Source: Plantago major (Eukaryota; Streptophyta; Magnoliopsida; Lamiales; Plantaginaceae). Taken from it: DNA of 64,000 bases. Of this stretch, positions 11,192 through 21,124 are shown piece by piece (the stretch's first letter is position 1; every line of letters starts with the position of its first letter). Made by a program: the position numbers and the translations under genes. The stretch covers positions 43,967,431 through 44,031,430 of the forward strand of contig CM048842.1 in the NCBI GenBank assembly GCA_026545765.1. Reading direction: 5' to 3'. Below the pieces are notes generated by a model. The model saw only the letters and a program-made list of their open reading frames with translations, did no database searches and was not told where the DNA came from.

Positions 11192-12423
11192 TTAGTCACA
11201 TAGTCCACATCAACAAGAATATATTGATTACCATTACTTTTGGGAAAGGGTCCCATAAAGTCAATACCCCACACATCAAAGGGTTCTACCACAAGATTGC
11301 TGGTCAAAGGCATCTCATTACGCTTGCTAATGTTACCACTACGCTGGCATGCATCACAACTAGCACAAAAGTTATGAGCATCTTTAGACAGAGAGGGCCA
11401 AAAGAAACCTGATTGAAGAACCTTCAAAGCGGTTTTATTCCCGCTGTAGTGCCCTCCACACTGCATGGTATGAGAAAAGGTGAGAACACTGCCTACTTCA
11501 CTCTCTGGAATGCAGCGCCGTAGGATGCCATCAGCTCCCTCCTTGAAAAGGTGGGGGCCATCCCAAAAGTAGCCATTGGTTCGGAGCGCAAAGTTCCTTC
11601 TTTCCTGCGAAGACATGTTAGCGGGGAAAACACTTGCAACAAGAAAATTCACAATATCTGCAAACCAAGGCTCTAAGCTAACAGAGAATAGATGCTCATC
11701 AGGTAGGTCATCGGGAATAGGTGGAGAAGGGGAGATTGTCTTAGGATCAAGCCTAGATAAATGGTCAGCAACAAGATTATCTTTACCACACTTATCAACT
11801 ATTTCGCAATCGAACTCCTGTAACATCAAAATCCATCGAATGAGGCGCGGCTTAGAATCACTCTTGGCCATGAGGTGGCGAATCGCAGCGTGATCCGTGT
11901 GAATGATCACTTTGAACCCTTTCAGATACGAACGAAATTTATCCAATGCGAACAGAACAACTAGGAATTCTTTCTCAGTTGTGGTGTAGTTAACCTGCAC
12001 AGGGTTAAGTGTCTTGCTGGCATAGTAAATCACATGAAAATGTCCATTTATCCTTTGTCCCAAAACAACACCTAAAGCGAAATCAGAAGCATCGCACATA
12101 ATCTCAAAGGGTAAGGACCAGTTAGGGGCAACAACAATCGGAGCGGAAACAAGTTGTTCTTTCAAGATGTTAAAAGCCTGCATGCATTCATCATTGAAAA
12201 CAAAATGCACATCTTTCATAAGCAAGTTGCTCAAACACTTAGCAATTTTCGAAAAATTCTTAATGAATCTCCTATGAAAACCAACATGCCCAAGAAAAGA
12301 TTCCAGCTCTTTCACACAAGTGGGAGGGGGAAGTTTAAAAATCACATCAAGCTTTGCTCTATCAGCTTCTATCCCACGTTTTGAGACTACATGTCCTAAG
12401 ACAATTCCTTCTCTAACCATCAA
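11038..12423 (-). pseudogene. pol: Athila-1 RNase H and integrase N-terminal part
   Basis: Begins in the RT connection ([24 protein letters not shown]). RNase H follows with [25 protein letters not shown] and [10 protein letters not shown]. The integrase zinc finger is H...H ([11 protein letters not shown]) with [11 protein letters not shown], then the first core acid in WGIDFMGPF. The frame drifts off after LSFLSKNI because of a frameshift. The upstream junction with RT is also frameshifted, at a run of seven T bases (12427-12433) that may be a slippage site. Confidence 0.9.
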
Positions 12424-13210
12424 GTGACTTTTTTTCGCAGCTAAGAGTTAAGTTACACTCAATGCAGCGTTTAAACACTTTATCAAGTTTATGTAAGCAA
12501 TCAGCAAAAGAATCTCCAAAAAGAGAGAAGTCATCCATGAAGACCTCTATAAAATCCTGCACCATGTCAGAAAATATAGAAAGCATGCAACTTTGAAAAG
12601 TAGCAGGAGCGTTGCACAGTCCGAAAGGCATTCTGCGATAGGCAAAAGTCCCATAGGGACAAGTAAATGTCGTCTTCTCCTGATCCTCCTGAGCAATGGG
12701 TATTTGGTAGAAACCTGAAAGACCATCCAAAAAACAATAGAACCCTCGCCCAGCAAGGCAGTTAAGCATCTCATCAATGAATGGCAGAGGGAAGTGGTCT
12801 TTCTTAGTGGTTGCGTTTAGTTTCCTGTAGTCAATGCACACACGCCACCCAGTGGTTTTTCTTACCGGGACCTCTATGCCCTTCTCATTTGTTTCGACAG
12901 TAACCCCCGACTTCTTAGGAACTACATGCACAGGACTCACCCATCTACTATCAGCTATGGGGTTAATTATGTCGTGCTCAAGCATCTTAAGGATCTTAGT
13001 TTTCACTACATCTTGCACGACATGATTAAGCCTGCGCTGGGGTTGCCTAACAGGTTTAGCATCATCTTCTAAACTTATCCTGTGTGTGCAACGTGTTGCG
13101 CTAATGCCCTTAATGTCTCCAATTCCCCATCCTATGGTCGCAGGATTCTCCTTAAGAAGCTCAACAAGTTGGTTCTCTTCTTCCTTTTGCAATTTCGAAG
13201 AGATTATCAC
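12413..13210 (-). pseudogene. pol: Athila-1 reverse transcriptase
   Basis: Gypsy RT with SRWVSPVHVVPKK, WRVCIDYRKLN, PLPFIDEML, FLDGLSGFYQI, FTCPYGTFAYRRMPFGL and the catalytic FMDD in EVFMDDFSLFG. FMDD in place of YVDD or YIDD is usual in Athila. The frame is open for 265 codons and lost at CEKK, just after the palm, through a one-base change in a T-run. It would act in the particle with the RNase H encoded next. Confidence 0.92.
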
Positions 13211-13326
13211 AGGTTTGGACCGATTTTCACCAAGGAAAGCATACTTAAGGTGGGATGGGAGTTCCTTAAGGTCAGGCCTAGGGGGTTCGATGTCCCCAGT
13301 ATTGCTACTGAGGGATTCGAATTCAC

Positions 13327-13722
13327 CTAATGGTTCACTAGAGGGATCGATTCACCTGCCGGTTTAGTTTCACCTGAATCTAAAGTACAGATTAGCTCAT
13401 GACTTTCCTCACTCACAATTCCCTTATCAGGATCTAGTGTCAAAGCGGACTCTAACTTATCGCTAGCAATATCATCAAGCAAAGTAGTATATATACAATC
13501 ATTAATGACATAATGAAATTCTTTGGCAATCTCATGTTCAGTTTCACAATCTGTAACATAATAGGCATTAGAGTTACCTGCAGGACGGACTGCGTCCTTG
13601 CTGATTCGATTGCCTCCGATATCCATCGCTATCTTCCCTTCTACAATATCGACTTGAAGTTTGACAGTTTTCATGAACGGCCTTCCCAGCAAAATCACAT
13701 GGTTTCTGCTGGTTCTTTGCAT
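13327..13722 (-). pseudogene. pol: Athila-1 protease C-terminal end and acidic linker
   Basis: LGRPFMKTVKLQVDIVEGK is the segment that closes the Athila protease (the LGRPF motif), in a frame shifted relative to the catalytic part. An acidic linker without a recognised domain leads to RT. A stretch near 13210-13330 in yet another frame joins the two. Confidence 0.75.
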
Positions 13723-14156
13723 TCTTTGGGAGGTAGAACTACAAAATCTGCTGGTACCAAGTACGTGTCAACCTTGACCAAAGCATCCCGTATAATACCA
13801 AGTGGTCGCTGGATACTACAATCAGCCATCTGCAAAGTCATACTCACTGGTTCCAACTTCCCCAAACCGAGCTCCTTATAAAGGTCATGGGTAATAAGAT
13901 TAATGCTCACTCCCAAGTCGAGCATACCTTTTGCTACCTTCCCATTCTCCATTTGTATATCAATCACGAAACTCCCTGGGTCTTGTTGTTTCATTGGTAA
14001 TCCGATCACAAAATTTGATGTTTCTGGAAGAATCAGCTTTTCAGTAGACGAAAGCTTCTTCTTATTAGCATTTAGGTCCTTGAAGAACTTAGCATAGGAA
14101 GGGACATTATTGATAAGCTCCAGCAGTGGCATGTTCACGTTAAATTTTGAAAGCAT
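13695..14156 (-). pseudogene. pol: Athila-1 protease, catalytic part
   Basis: GMLDLGVSINLI is the retropepsin active-site region in the Athila form (D-L-G where most Gypsy proteases have D-S/T-G). Upstream is the NVPSYAKFFKDL segment that usually links Gag and protease in these elements, then VIGLPMKQQDPGSFVI. The frame ends within PPKECKEPAETM. In the family it matures the Gag-Pol polyprotein. Confidence 0.85.
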
Positions 14157-14310
14157 TGCCAGAATAGATTTGAACTTACTGTCGTCTTTTGGCTTCTTAA
14201 CTCTCCCAGGGTATGGTAATAGCTTGGGAACTGGTGGTCCTGGGGGGCGGAAGGGGTTATTAGATTTATGTAGAACCTCAGTGCTGCTTCTTGGGTCCTC
14301 AACAATCTCC

Positions 14311-15374
14311 TCAGCTTCCTCCTCGATGCGTCGATGGTGGTGTAGGTGGAGTTTCCGGTTTAGTCATCATATCTGGCTTCTCAACAACCTTACCACTACG
14401 CAGTACTGTAGTTGCTTGAATCTCCTCTTCCAATTCATCTTCATCCCCAAATTCTAGACTTGCTACGAAGTTAGCCAAACTATCTGCTAAGTCCGCTATT
14501 CTGCTCATCATCCCTTCAATCTGCTGTCCTGTTCTCTCTTGCCCCTTCATAACAACTTGCATAAATTTTTCATCATCGACAATTAAGGCCACCAATGTGC
14601 TTTCTCTAAATGAGCTGCTCTCCGGTAAAATATTTGCACTATTCACCATTTCTGGAGCTGGTCCCCTCGCACTCTGTCGCAATTCATTGGTAATCCTATC
14701 AATATCTTCAGCATATAACAGTCCAGGCTCCTTGATTTCGATTGGATTCCTTTTATCTCCCAAGATTAATGCACGGTTTGCCATGTATTCAAAAATCGTC
14801 CTCATCTCCACAGGTGTCTTGTTCAAAATACCATCACCACTCACTTCGATCACAGTCTGGTGTTCTACATTCAATCCTTCATAGAAGGTGCTCATAAGTA
14901 TCTGCTCAGAAAATCCATGGCGTGGGCATGATCTTATCATTCCAAGATATCTTTCCCACGCAGCATCAAAGCGTTCCCCTTTTTGCTGACTAAACTCAGA
15001 TATTTCTTTTCGAAGCTTCACTGTCTTTGAGTGTAGGAAGAACCTTTTGTAGAAGGCCTTGAGAATATCCTACCAAGAAGTAAACGATCCCGGGCAATTC
15101 TCCATAACTAATCCTTGGCATTACCCTTCACCACGAGGGGAAATAACACACACTTAACCTGTTCTTCCTCCAACCCTTGTTTCGATAAATTGCTGACTGC
15201 ATATTCAAAATGTTGGATGAACCGGAGGGAATCCTCCTCAGGGTTTCCGAAAAACACAAGTAGTGTAAGCCTCAAATCACCTTCCAGTTCATATTTCTTT
15301 GATGCTTCGTCGATCACAATAGAAGGTCCAGCTACCCTTGTAGAGGGTGCGTAGTAGCTGGAAAAGGACTCCAT
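14311..15374 (-). pseudogene. gag: Athila-1 Gag
   Basis: The start at 15374 lies 110 bases inside the primer site. The first 88 codons (YELEGDLRLTLLVFFGNPEED, then FEYAVSNL) are the front of a retrotransposon Gag domain. A break at 15022-15107 is followed by EISEFSQQKGERFDAAWERYLGMIRSCPRHGF, the conserved Gag core, in 15021-14311. An acidic segment and a Pro/Thr-rich tail end at a TAG near 14311. No zinc knuckle is seen, which is common in Athila. Confidence 0.86.
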
Positions 15375-15484
15375 TCCTGGATCTCAACAACAGTAACTCA
15401 ACAAATTCTTAGTTTCTGTTAGTCCAAGTAAAATGAAATCACGATAAGTAACAACCGGCTCTCAGCGCTACAATAGGAATTAAC

Positions 15485-15502
15485 TCCCCGGCAGCGGCGC
15501 CA
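15485..15502 (-). other. Athila-1 primer-binding site (tRNA-Asp)
   Basis: The minus strand reads TGGCGCCGCTGCCGGGGA, four bases inside the LTR. It matches the complement of the plant tRNA-Asp(GTC) 3' end except for one base (GCT for GTT). Confidence 0.85.
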
Positions 15503-15506
15503 AATT

Positions 15507-16956
15507 TGATATGCTCAAATTAATACTTAGAAAACCAAGTAGTAATAAGTTGTTATAGACAGACAAAGGTAAACTACAGATTCGTTCGCTAAGGAATTAA
15601 TTAAGCTATGTAACAGTGAGAGTAAACAGATGCTTCCCAGTAACAGTTTGATTGATGATTTTGGTGTACTTCTAACTAGATTGATTAAAGCTAAGATTAC
15701 GATTAACAATGAGAGAAAGATGAATGCAGTAGCAAGATCCAATTATGCTAATTCGAACTAGGGATAACACTCATATTTGTCACACGGTTGTTGTACAACA
15801 AATCAATCAATTCGATTCAACCAATTGTTCTTAGAAAATATTATACTGGAGAAATCGTAAATCGTCAATTCACGATCCTTAAACATGAACAATTTAGAGA
15901 ATTTAATACGGACTTATCGAATTGAAGGTTTTTACGAAGATTTTATACGAGACTAACCTATATGAGTGCTTTGATAAACCCTAGAATGAATATGCATAAT
16001 CTTCACATACTACTGTATTCAAAGGTGTTTAGCTACTCATATTTGAGAATTGCACGCAGAGATTCATGGTAACAATAATGTGAAACATAGATGAGAAACT
16101 CGCTTGTAATAACATACAATTCAATCGATGAAGATAAAGAACGAATTGTAAAGAATAAAGCAATGGAGAAATCAATACCAATAATCTTGATGAGTAAAAT
16201 CAATGAGTAACCAAGCTCCAAAGATGTCTCAATGTCAATGTCTGAATCTAGGAGCTTTTCTCAAAACTAGGTTAAAAGAAGTATGAAAGAAGGAATCAAA
16301 AATCTAATCTAATAAGGAAAACAGATCCTGAGCCTGCGCGTCTCACCGCGGCGGGCCAATTGCTTCGCCGCGGTGAGCTTCCTTTTGTCGATTATATATC
16401 CAGCTCGCAAATTCTCGCCGCGGCAGATTGAATCCCTCGCCAGGCAAGCGTCTTCCTTCAAAACAGGGGAGCCAATCGCTAAATCTTGCCGCCGCGGCCT
16501 AATTGCCTCGCCACGGCGAGCCTTCTTTATCGCAATATATATAGCCTTCGCATAATTTCGCCACGGTGAGCAAGGTGCTCCGCCGCGGCGAGCTTCAATC
16601 TTCAAATTAGAGACTCCATTCGCAAAATCTCGCTGCGGCGGACCAATTCCTTCGCCGCGGCGAGTCTTCTTTAATCGCAGAAGGTGATCATTCGCTAAAT
16701 CTCGCCGCGGCGGACTGATTTCCTCGCCGCGGAGAGCCTTCTTTCAATTTCCAGTTGCAAGCTCGTAAAATCTCGTCGCGGCGGACTGAATCCCTCGTCG
16801 CGGCGAGCCATGCTAACCTGCTTATTCGATTTCTGCAAAAAGTAAACAAAACACCAAAGCGTAAAAACGAACTAAAAAGACTATAAAACTAAAGACAAAG
16901 ACTCACAAAGACTGCTAAAAAAGGACCAAATGAGACGTTAGAATATTGTCTCATCA
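15507..16956 (-). repeat. Athila-1 LTR (5' in element sense)
   Basis: 1,450 bp, same ends as the partner at 7320-8690. In element sense it begins TGATGAGACAATATTC and ends GAGCATATCA. Confidence 0.9.
16339..16810. repeat. GC-rich palindrome array, second LTR copy
   Basis: Same CGCCGCGGCG-centred inverted repeats as the other LTR, with more copies. Extra units near 16345-16375 and 16565-16590 account for much of the length difference. Individual palindromes are lost in one copy and kept in the other. Confidence 0.85.
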
Positions 16957-16961
16957 TGGAG

Positions 16962-17928
16962 TTCCGACTGCCCTCATCCATTGACATCACTAGTTTGAGT
17001 TTATTTTGCTTATGTCTCATAGCAATGGGTGCTTTAGTAACTGGGATGTATGAAGTTCAGGCTGCCTATGTCCAGATTCTTTGTACTTATCTATGTTGCC
17101 ACAATATGCTTTGTTATGTGGTTGGGGTGTATGGAACTTCGGTTGCCTGCATTCGATTTGGATTCAGTTCTATTTTGAGCCTGATTTTTTGTTTTATGCA
17201 CTATGTGTCTCGTTTAGAGTTTAATAAAATCTTCTGGAGAAGTTGAGTTTTTGAGAGTTTTTTACCTACATGTTCTGACAACATCATACTTCGGTGGTAA
17301 TTATGCATTTCATATAGGGTTTGAGTCTACATGCATATATCTGCTTGAACTGCATCTTATTTTGGCACTTTATTTGAGGGGGAGTTAACTAGTCAGATTT
17401 TTGGTGATTTTCCAATGGGAATTACTTGTTTTGAGACTTTTTGTACCATGACACAGAATTATTTCTTAAATTCGAGTTATTTCACTCTCTCTGAATTTTT
17501 ATTTTCTAACTTTCCTCTCATGATGTGATTATTGTCAATTCTCACTTTGTGCCTAGTTTGATTTGGTGTTTCAGCTTTAGGTTTAAACATAACGGCCCTA
17601 TGTGTTCTTTCAATGATTTGAGATGTTGAGCCTTTTTGCTATCCTTACAATAAGGGGGAGAAGTCTGACACCTGCGACCTGCTATTGTTTTGTTTACTGA
17701 ACTAATTCTTGGATTTGGACTTTACTACTTTAGTCTGGCAGATAGTTTTGTTATGTATTGTCGAAACACTCTTTCTTTTGTCTAACTTTTATTTTGTTAT
17801 GACTATGACTGCTTTGTATTATCTTCTCAAGTTTTCTTATTCAGGGGGAGTAAATACTTAATATGTTTGTTTAGAGTGTTCAGATTTTTTCACTAACTTT
17901 CTGCAGGTTAGGTATTGTGAAGGAATGT
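16962..17928 (+). other. Copia-1 3' noncoding region, part after Athila-1
   Basis: Resumes the interrupted GGGGTGTGTGGAG/TTCCGACTGCCCTCAT repeat and carries two more degenerate copies (about 17042-17080 and 17125-17160). Three AGGGGGAG purine motifs (17377-17384, 17653-17660, 17843-17850) resemble polypurine tracts but are not next to the LTR. There is no convincing coding frame. Confidence 0.6.
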
Positions 17929-17942
17929 AAAAAAGGAGAGAA
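17929..17942 (+). other. Copia-1 polypurine tract
   Basis: AAAAAAGGAGAGAA lies directly against the 3' LTR start. Confidence 0.8.
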
Positions 17943-18750
17943 TGAAAGTGCAGAATTTAGCTAAGTATTGGTGCAATACTAACCTGGCTTAGTATTGGTG
18001 CAATACTAGATGTCTGTACACTAGAATTTCTATTTATGGATTTTGCATTACTTCACTTTGATATAGTTCGATGATTTTGGTTTAGTCTTAGCAGATTTAG
18101 CAGGTTCAGATATCTTATGGAGAAGAACTCTTAGAGTTTAGATACAAGAAGATATTGAAGAAGGAAAGGAATTAGAATCCTAATCGAAGAATATTCTACT
18201 TATATTCCAAGAAGGATTCTCGATGCATGGAAGACTGAGTAGATTTAGGAGAAGAACATGGTGATTCGACCTGATCAAGACTTTCAATCAAGATATAACT
18301 ATTGTACTAGTTGGATTAATATTCACAACTATATATACTAGTCGAATAGTTCATAGATGAAAAACAAGCTTTTACGCGTAAGATAGATATTCTCTAGCAG
18401 CTTATTTTGCATCTCTTTTACTAAGTTTTTTATTAGCCATCTCTCTCTTTGTTTGTGAGAGATCTAACGTCAAATTGGTGGCCCGGTTCAAGTACTTAGT
18501 TGTTTGATATTCTAGTCGATAGGAATATTGTATAGATGTCTTTTTGTAAATCCGTTATAGTTTATAGTGGATATTTCGCTTGTGGCTCGACATATTATTT
18601 ATATAATCTGCTAGAAATATTTGTGTCTTGTGTTCTTTACATTCCGCTATTTAGACTCTACGATAGTTTTAGATATTGGTTTTACGTATTGGTACAATAC
18701 ATTGCTACAATATCTATATTTGGTACTAAGTCCCGATCCATACAATTTCA
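17943..18750 (+). repeat. Copia-1 3' LTR
   Basis: 808 bp and colinear with 352-1159. About 45 substitutions and one-base indels by eye, spread along the length. Confidence 0.93.
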
Positions 18751-18822
18751 GCATCATCATCAAATGAAAAATCACCAGCAAAAGCTATTGTGGTCGCAAC
18801 ACAGGTCGACCATTCACAAGTC

Positions 18823-18997
18823 TAACACACACCGGTGTTTGCATTCTTTCATCTATCAAACACATACCAGGCGTCTCTAGTAAAAACTAACACACACCGG
18901 TGTTTGCAATGCTTTCCTCTTCAAACAAATACCAGAGAACGCTAACAAACTCTATCACACATAGGTGTATGCAATGTTAAAACGTGGCATCCATACC
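18823..18997. repeat. 65-bp tandem repeat between two retrotransposons
   Basis: Three successive units start at 18823, 18888 and 18953, exactly 65 bp apart, each opening with TAACACACACCGG or a variant. The third unit is cut by SIRE-1, and its last five bases (ATACC) became that element's target duplication. Bases 18756-18822 are unique sequence with a CATCATCATCAA start. Confidence 0.8.
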
Positions 18998-20737
18998 TGT
19001 TGGTCCAGATAACGGCAAAGTAAAAGACTAGGGGGGGGGGGGGTGAATAGTCTTTTAAAACTTTTGTCGATAAAAACTATTTCTCAGATATCTGAATAGA
19101 TATCTGATACTTAGAATCAGAGCGCGGAAGACTTAATAAAGATAAGTGCAGAAACAGTTAATATGTGTGTGTGTGTTGCTGAAATGTAAATACAGAAAGG
19201 TAAATAACACAGCAAGTATAGTGGTATCTGGAGGTGGCGTAATCCTCCAACTAATCCACTTCGGTCTATCAGAGACCTAGAATTCACTAGAACAGATAAT
19301 TGAGTTCACCTTACAATAATCCTATTCTAAGATTCTTAAACAATTGGTTCCCAACCAAATGTTCCCCCTGAGTTGTTCCACGGCTTTCACAGCCAAGTAC
19401 TTCCTATACTTAGAAACCTTTGAGTTATTCCCTAGCTTCCCAAGCTAAGTACTTCCTATACTGAATAACCTTAGAGTTATTCCTTAGTTTCCCAAATCAA
19501 GTACTTCCTATACTCCGGTAACCTTGGAGTTATTCCCTGATTTTTCAAACTAAGTACTTCCTGTACTCCACGCCAGTTATGGTGTTGGTTTTGGTTTGAG
19601 TTGTCAGATGAGCTTCTTTAATAACTTATTCAGTTATTCAGATAGCTCTGTGAATCAAGGTACTTAATACACTTTACAGCGTATGGTATCTTGTTCGATT
19701 TTACTGACCCAAGTCTTATGATATCTGTTCAAGAGAATGAATCTCAGATAGTTGATCTTTTGATTCAACTCCTTCATAGATAGCTTTGCTTGTTTAGGAT
19801 CAGGACACTTAGAACTTCAGTGTTACTCAAGATCAAATGCTTTGGTCGCAACAGAAAGCTTTGTGAGTAAGTAAGTTGCTTTGAGAGAGTAAGACGTTCA
19901 ACGTTTTCAAGTTATGTCGTGTGTCTAAGGTCTCTTCTCAAGCAGTCTAAGTGTTGATATTTATAGATGAATTTGAGTGCCGTTTGAATAGTATCCGTTA
20001 GGCTCAAATTCAAACTATTGATATCTGTGTATAGTACTGTAGCAGGTTTTGTCTTCTTCTTCAGAGGCTGCCGTTGCTTTTATTCAGACATCTCTGTCCG
20101 TGCATTAAATGCATTATACTATACTTTTTGTCCTGTAGTGTCAACGGAACTATGATTTGTATTAGAGACTAGTGTTATCTGATTCTTTGCACGTCCTTAT
20201 CTTCAATCTTCAGATACCACTCATTTATTGAAACAACTTTGTTTGCAATATATATTTCTTTTTCAGAAATGTGGTTAATGCTCAAGGTATCTGAGAATAG
20301 ATATCTGTGGACACTTTCCTTGTTTTCAGATATGTCTCTTATTTCTCAGATATCTCTTGTGACTGCTTTGTTTGAAACTATTCGTGTCTTCAAGATATCC
20401 GCTAAGGTATCTGAACAATGCCATAATCTTGTGCAGTTTCTTCAAGTCTTCAATGTCGTTGATCTTGTTCTGCTTGGATGTCTTCTTCTTGGTCTTCTCT
20501 TCATAAAATAAAAATTACATTTTGAGACCTAACATCCTATACAAGATTAGCTAGACTATCATACTTAGTGGGTTTCCTCTTTTACAATGTTCAAGTGAAC
20601 CAAGAGTACTAATCACCTTTCTGAGACTAAGATAAGTCATCATGTTGCTGATCAAAACTAAACAGATATCTTTAACAAGATATCTAACAAAATTCCTAAC
20701 AAATTTCTCAAGAAATTTCCCAACAAATTTCCCAACA
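18998..20737 (-). repeat. SIRE-1 LTR (3' in element sense)
   Basis: 1,740 bp, TGTTGGTCC to CCCAACA. The left edge has 13 G bases (19031-19043) between AAAAGACTA and TAGTCTTTT. A short TG microsatellite (about 19163-19176) and repeated AGTACTTCCTATACT units (19400-19570) lie inside. The right edge has short CAAATTTCC repeats. Confidence 0.92.
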
Positions 20738-20752
20738 AATTTCCCCCTTTTT
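20738..20752 (-). other. SIRE-1 polypurine tract
   Basis: The minus strand reads AAAAAGGGGGAAATT against the LTR start TGTTGGG. Confidence 0.85.
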
Positions 20753-21124
20753 GATCAGTCAACGATGACTATCTTACCTATTACAAATCTGGATGAGTGA
20801 ACAATCCAACACTTAATCTTTTCTTAAGATCTTCAAATTAATTTAATTAAGTGCAGAAAGTGGACATCAACCAAATCACAAGGTGTGTTCTTTGCTGACA
20901 AGTTATCTTTTATAGAATACTATCTGAGAGTAAGTTCTTCAGATAAGTTACAACTAAAGATTACAGATAACTTTAATACATAATACAGTTAAGCTCAGCC
21001 AGCAAAAATACAAAACTACATAGTAAATTAGGACAACAGGAGTGACCAAGCTCCAAGTAAACATCCTAATAAACTAGTCTTCAAGTCTTCAATCTCTTCA
21101 AGTCTTCAACTGTATATCTGTAGA

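Larger units (their letters stand above)
7320..16956 (-). mobile_element. Athila-1: Gypsy element nested in Copia-1
   Basis: The LTRs (7320-8690 and 15507-16956) are flanked by TGGAG (7315-7319 and 16957-16961). In element sense (minus strand) the order is LTR, tRNA-Asp primer site, gag, protease, RT with FMDD, RNase H, integrase, a 1.7-kb 3' tail, purine tract and LTR. The DLGVSIN protease motif, FMDD and tRNA-Asp primer fit the Athila branch of plant Gypsy. Every coding section carries at least one frameshift or stop. LTR differences (about 22 in the first 800 bp by eye) make it younger than its host Copia-1, as nesting requires. Confidence 0.93.
352..18750 (+). mobile_element. Copia-1: old LTR retrotransposon, hosts two later insertions
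   Basis: Two 808-bp LTRs (352-1159, 17943-18750) run TGAAAGTG to ACAATTTCA. They are flanked by the 5-bp duplication GCATC (347-351 and 18751-18755). A tRNA-iMet primer site follows the left LTR and a purine tract precedes the right one. Gag, protease, integrase, RT and RNase H follow in Copia order. Gag-pol is one frame from 1192 through RT with seven in-frame stops, no frameshift until about 6800, and a hAT insertion. Gag and RT look closest to the SIRE/Tork side of Copia, but I see no third ORF. I count about 45 LTR differences, which fits the dead coding region. Confidence 0.93.

Noticed and set aside
16956..17246. Hydrophobic 96-codon plus-strand frame with Cys residues
   Set aside because: Starts at the last base of the Athila-1 LTR and runs into the Copia-1 3' tail. 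It exists only because of the insertion junction, and its content comes from the tail repeats.
18536..18880. 114-codon plus-strand frame with hydrophobic start
   Set aside because: Begins in the Copia-1 3' LTR and crosses the target duplication into unrelated sequence.
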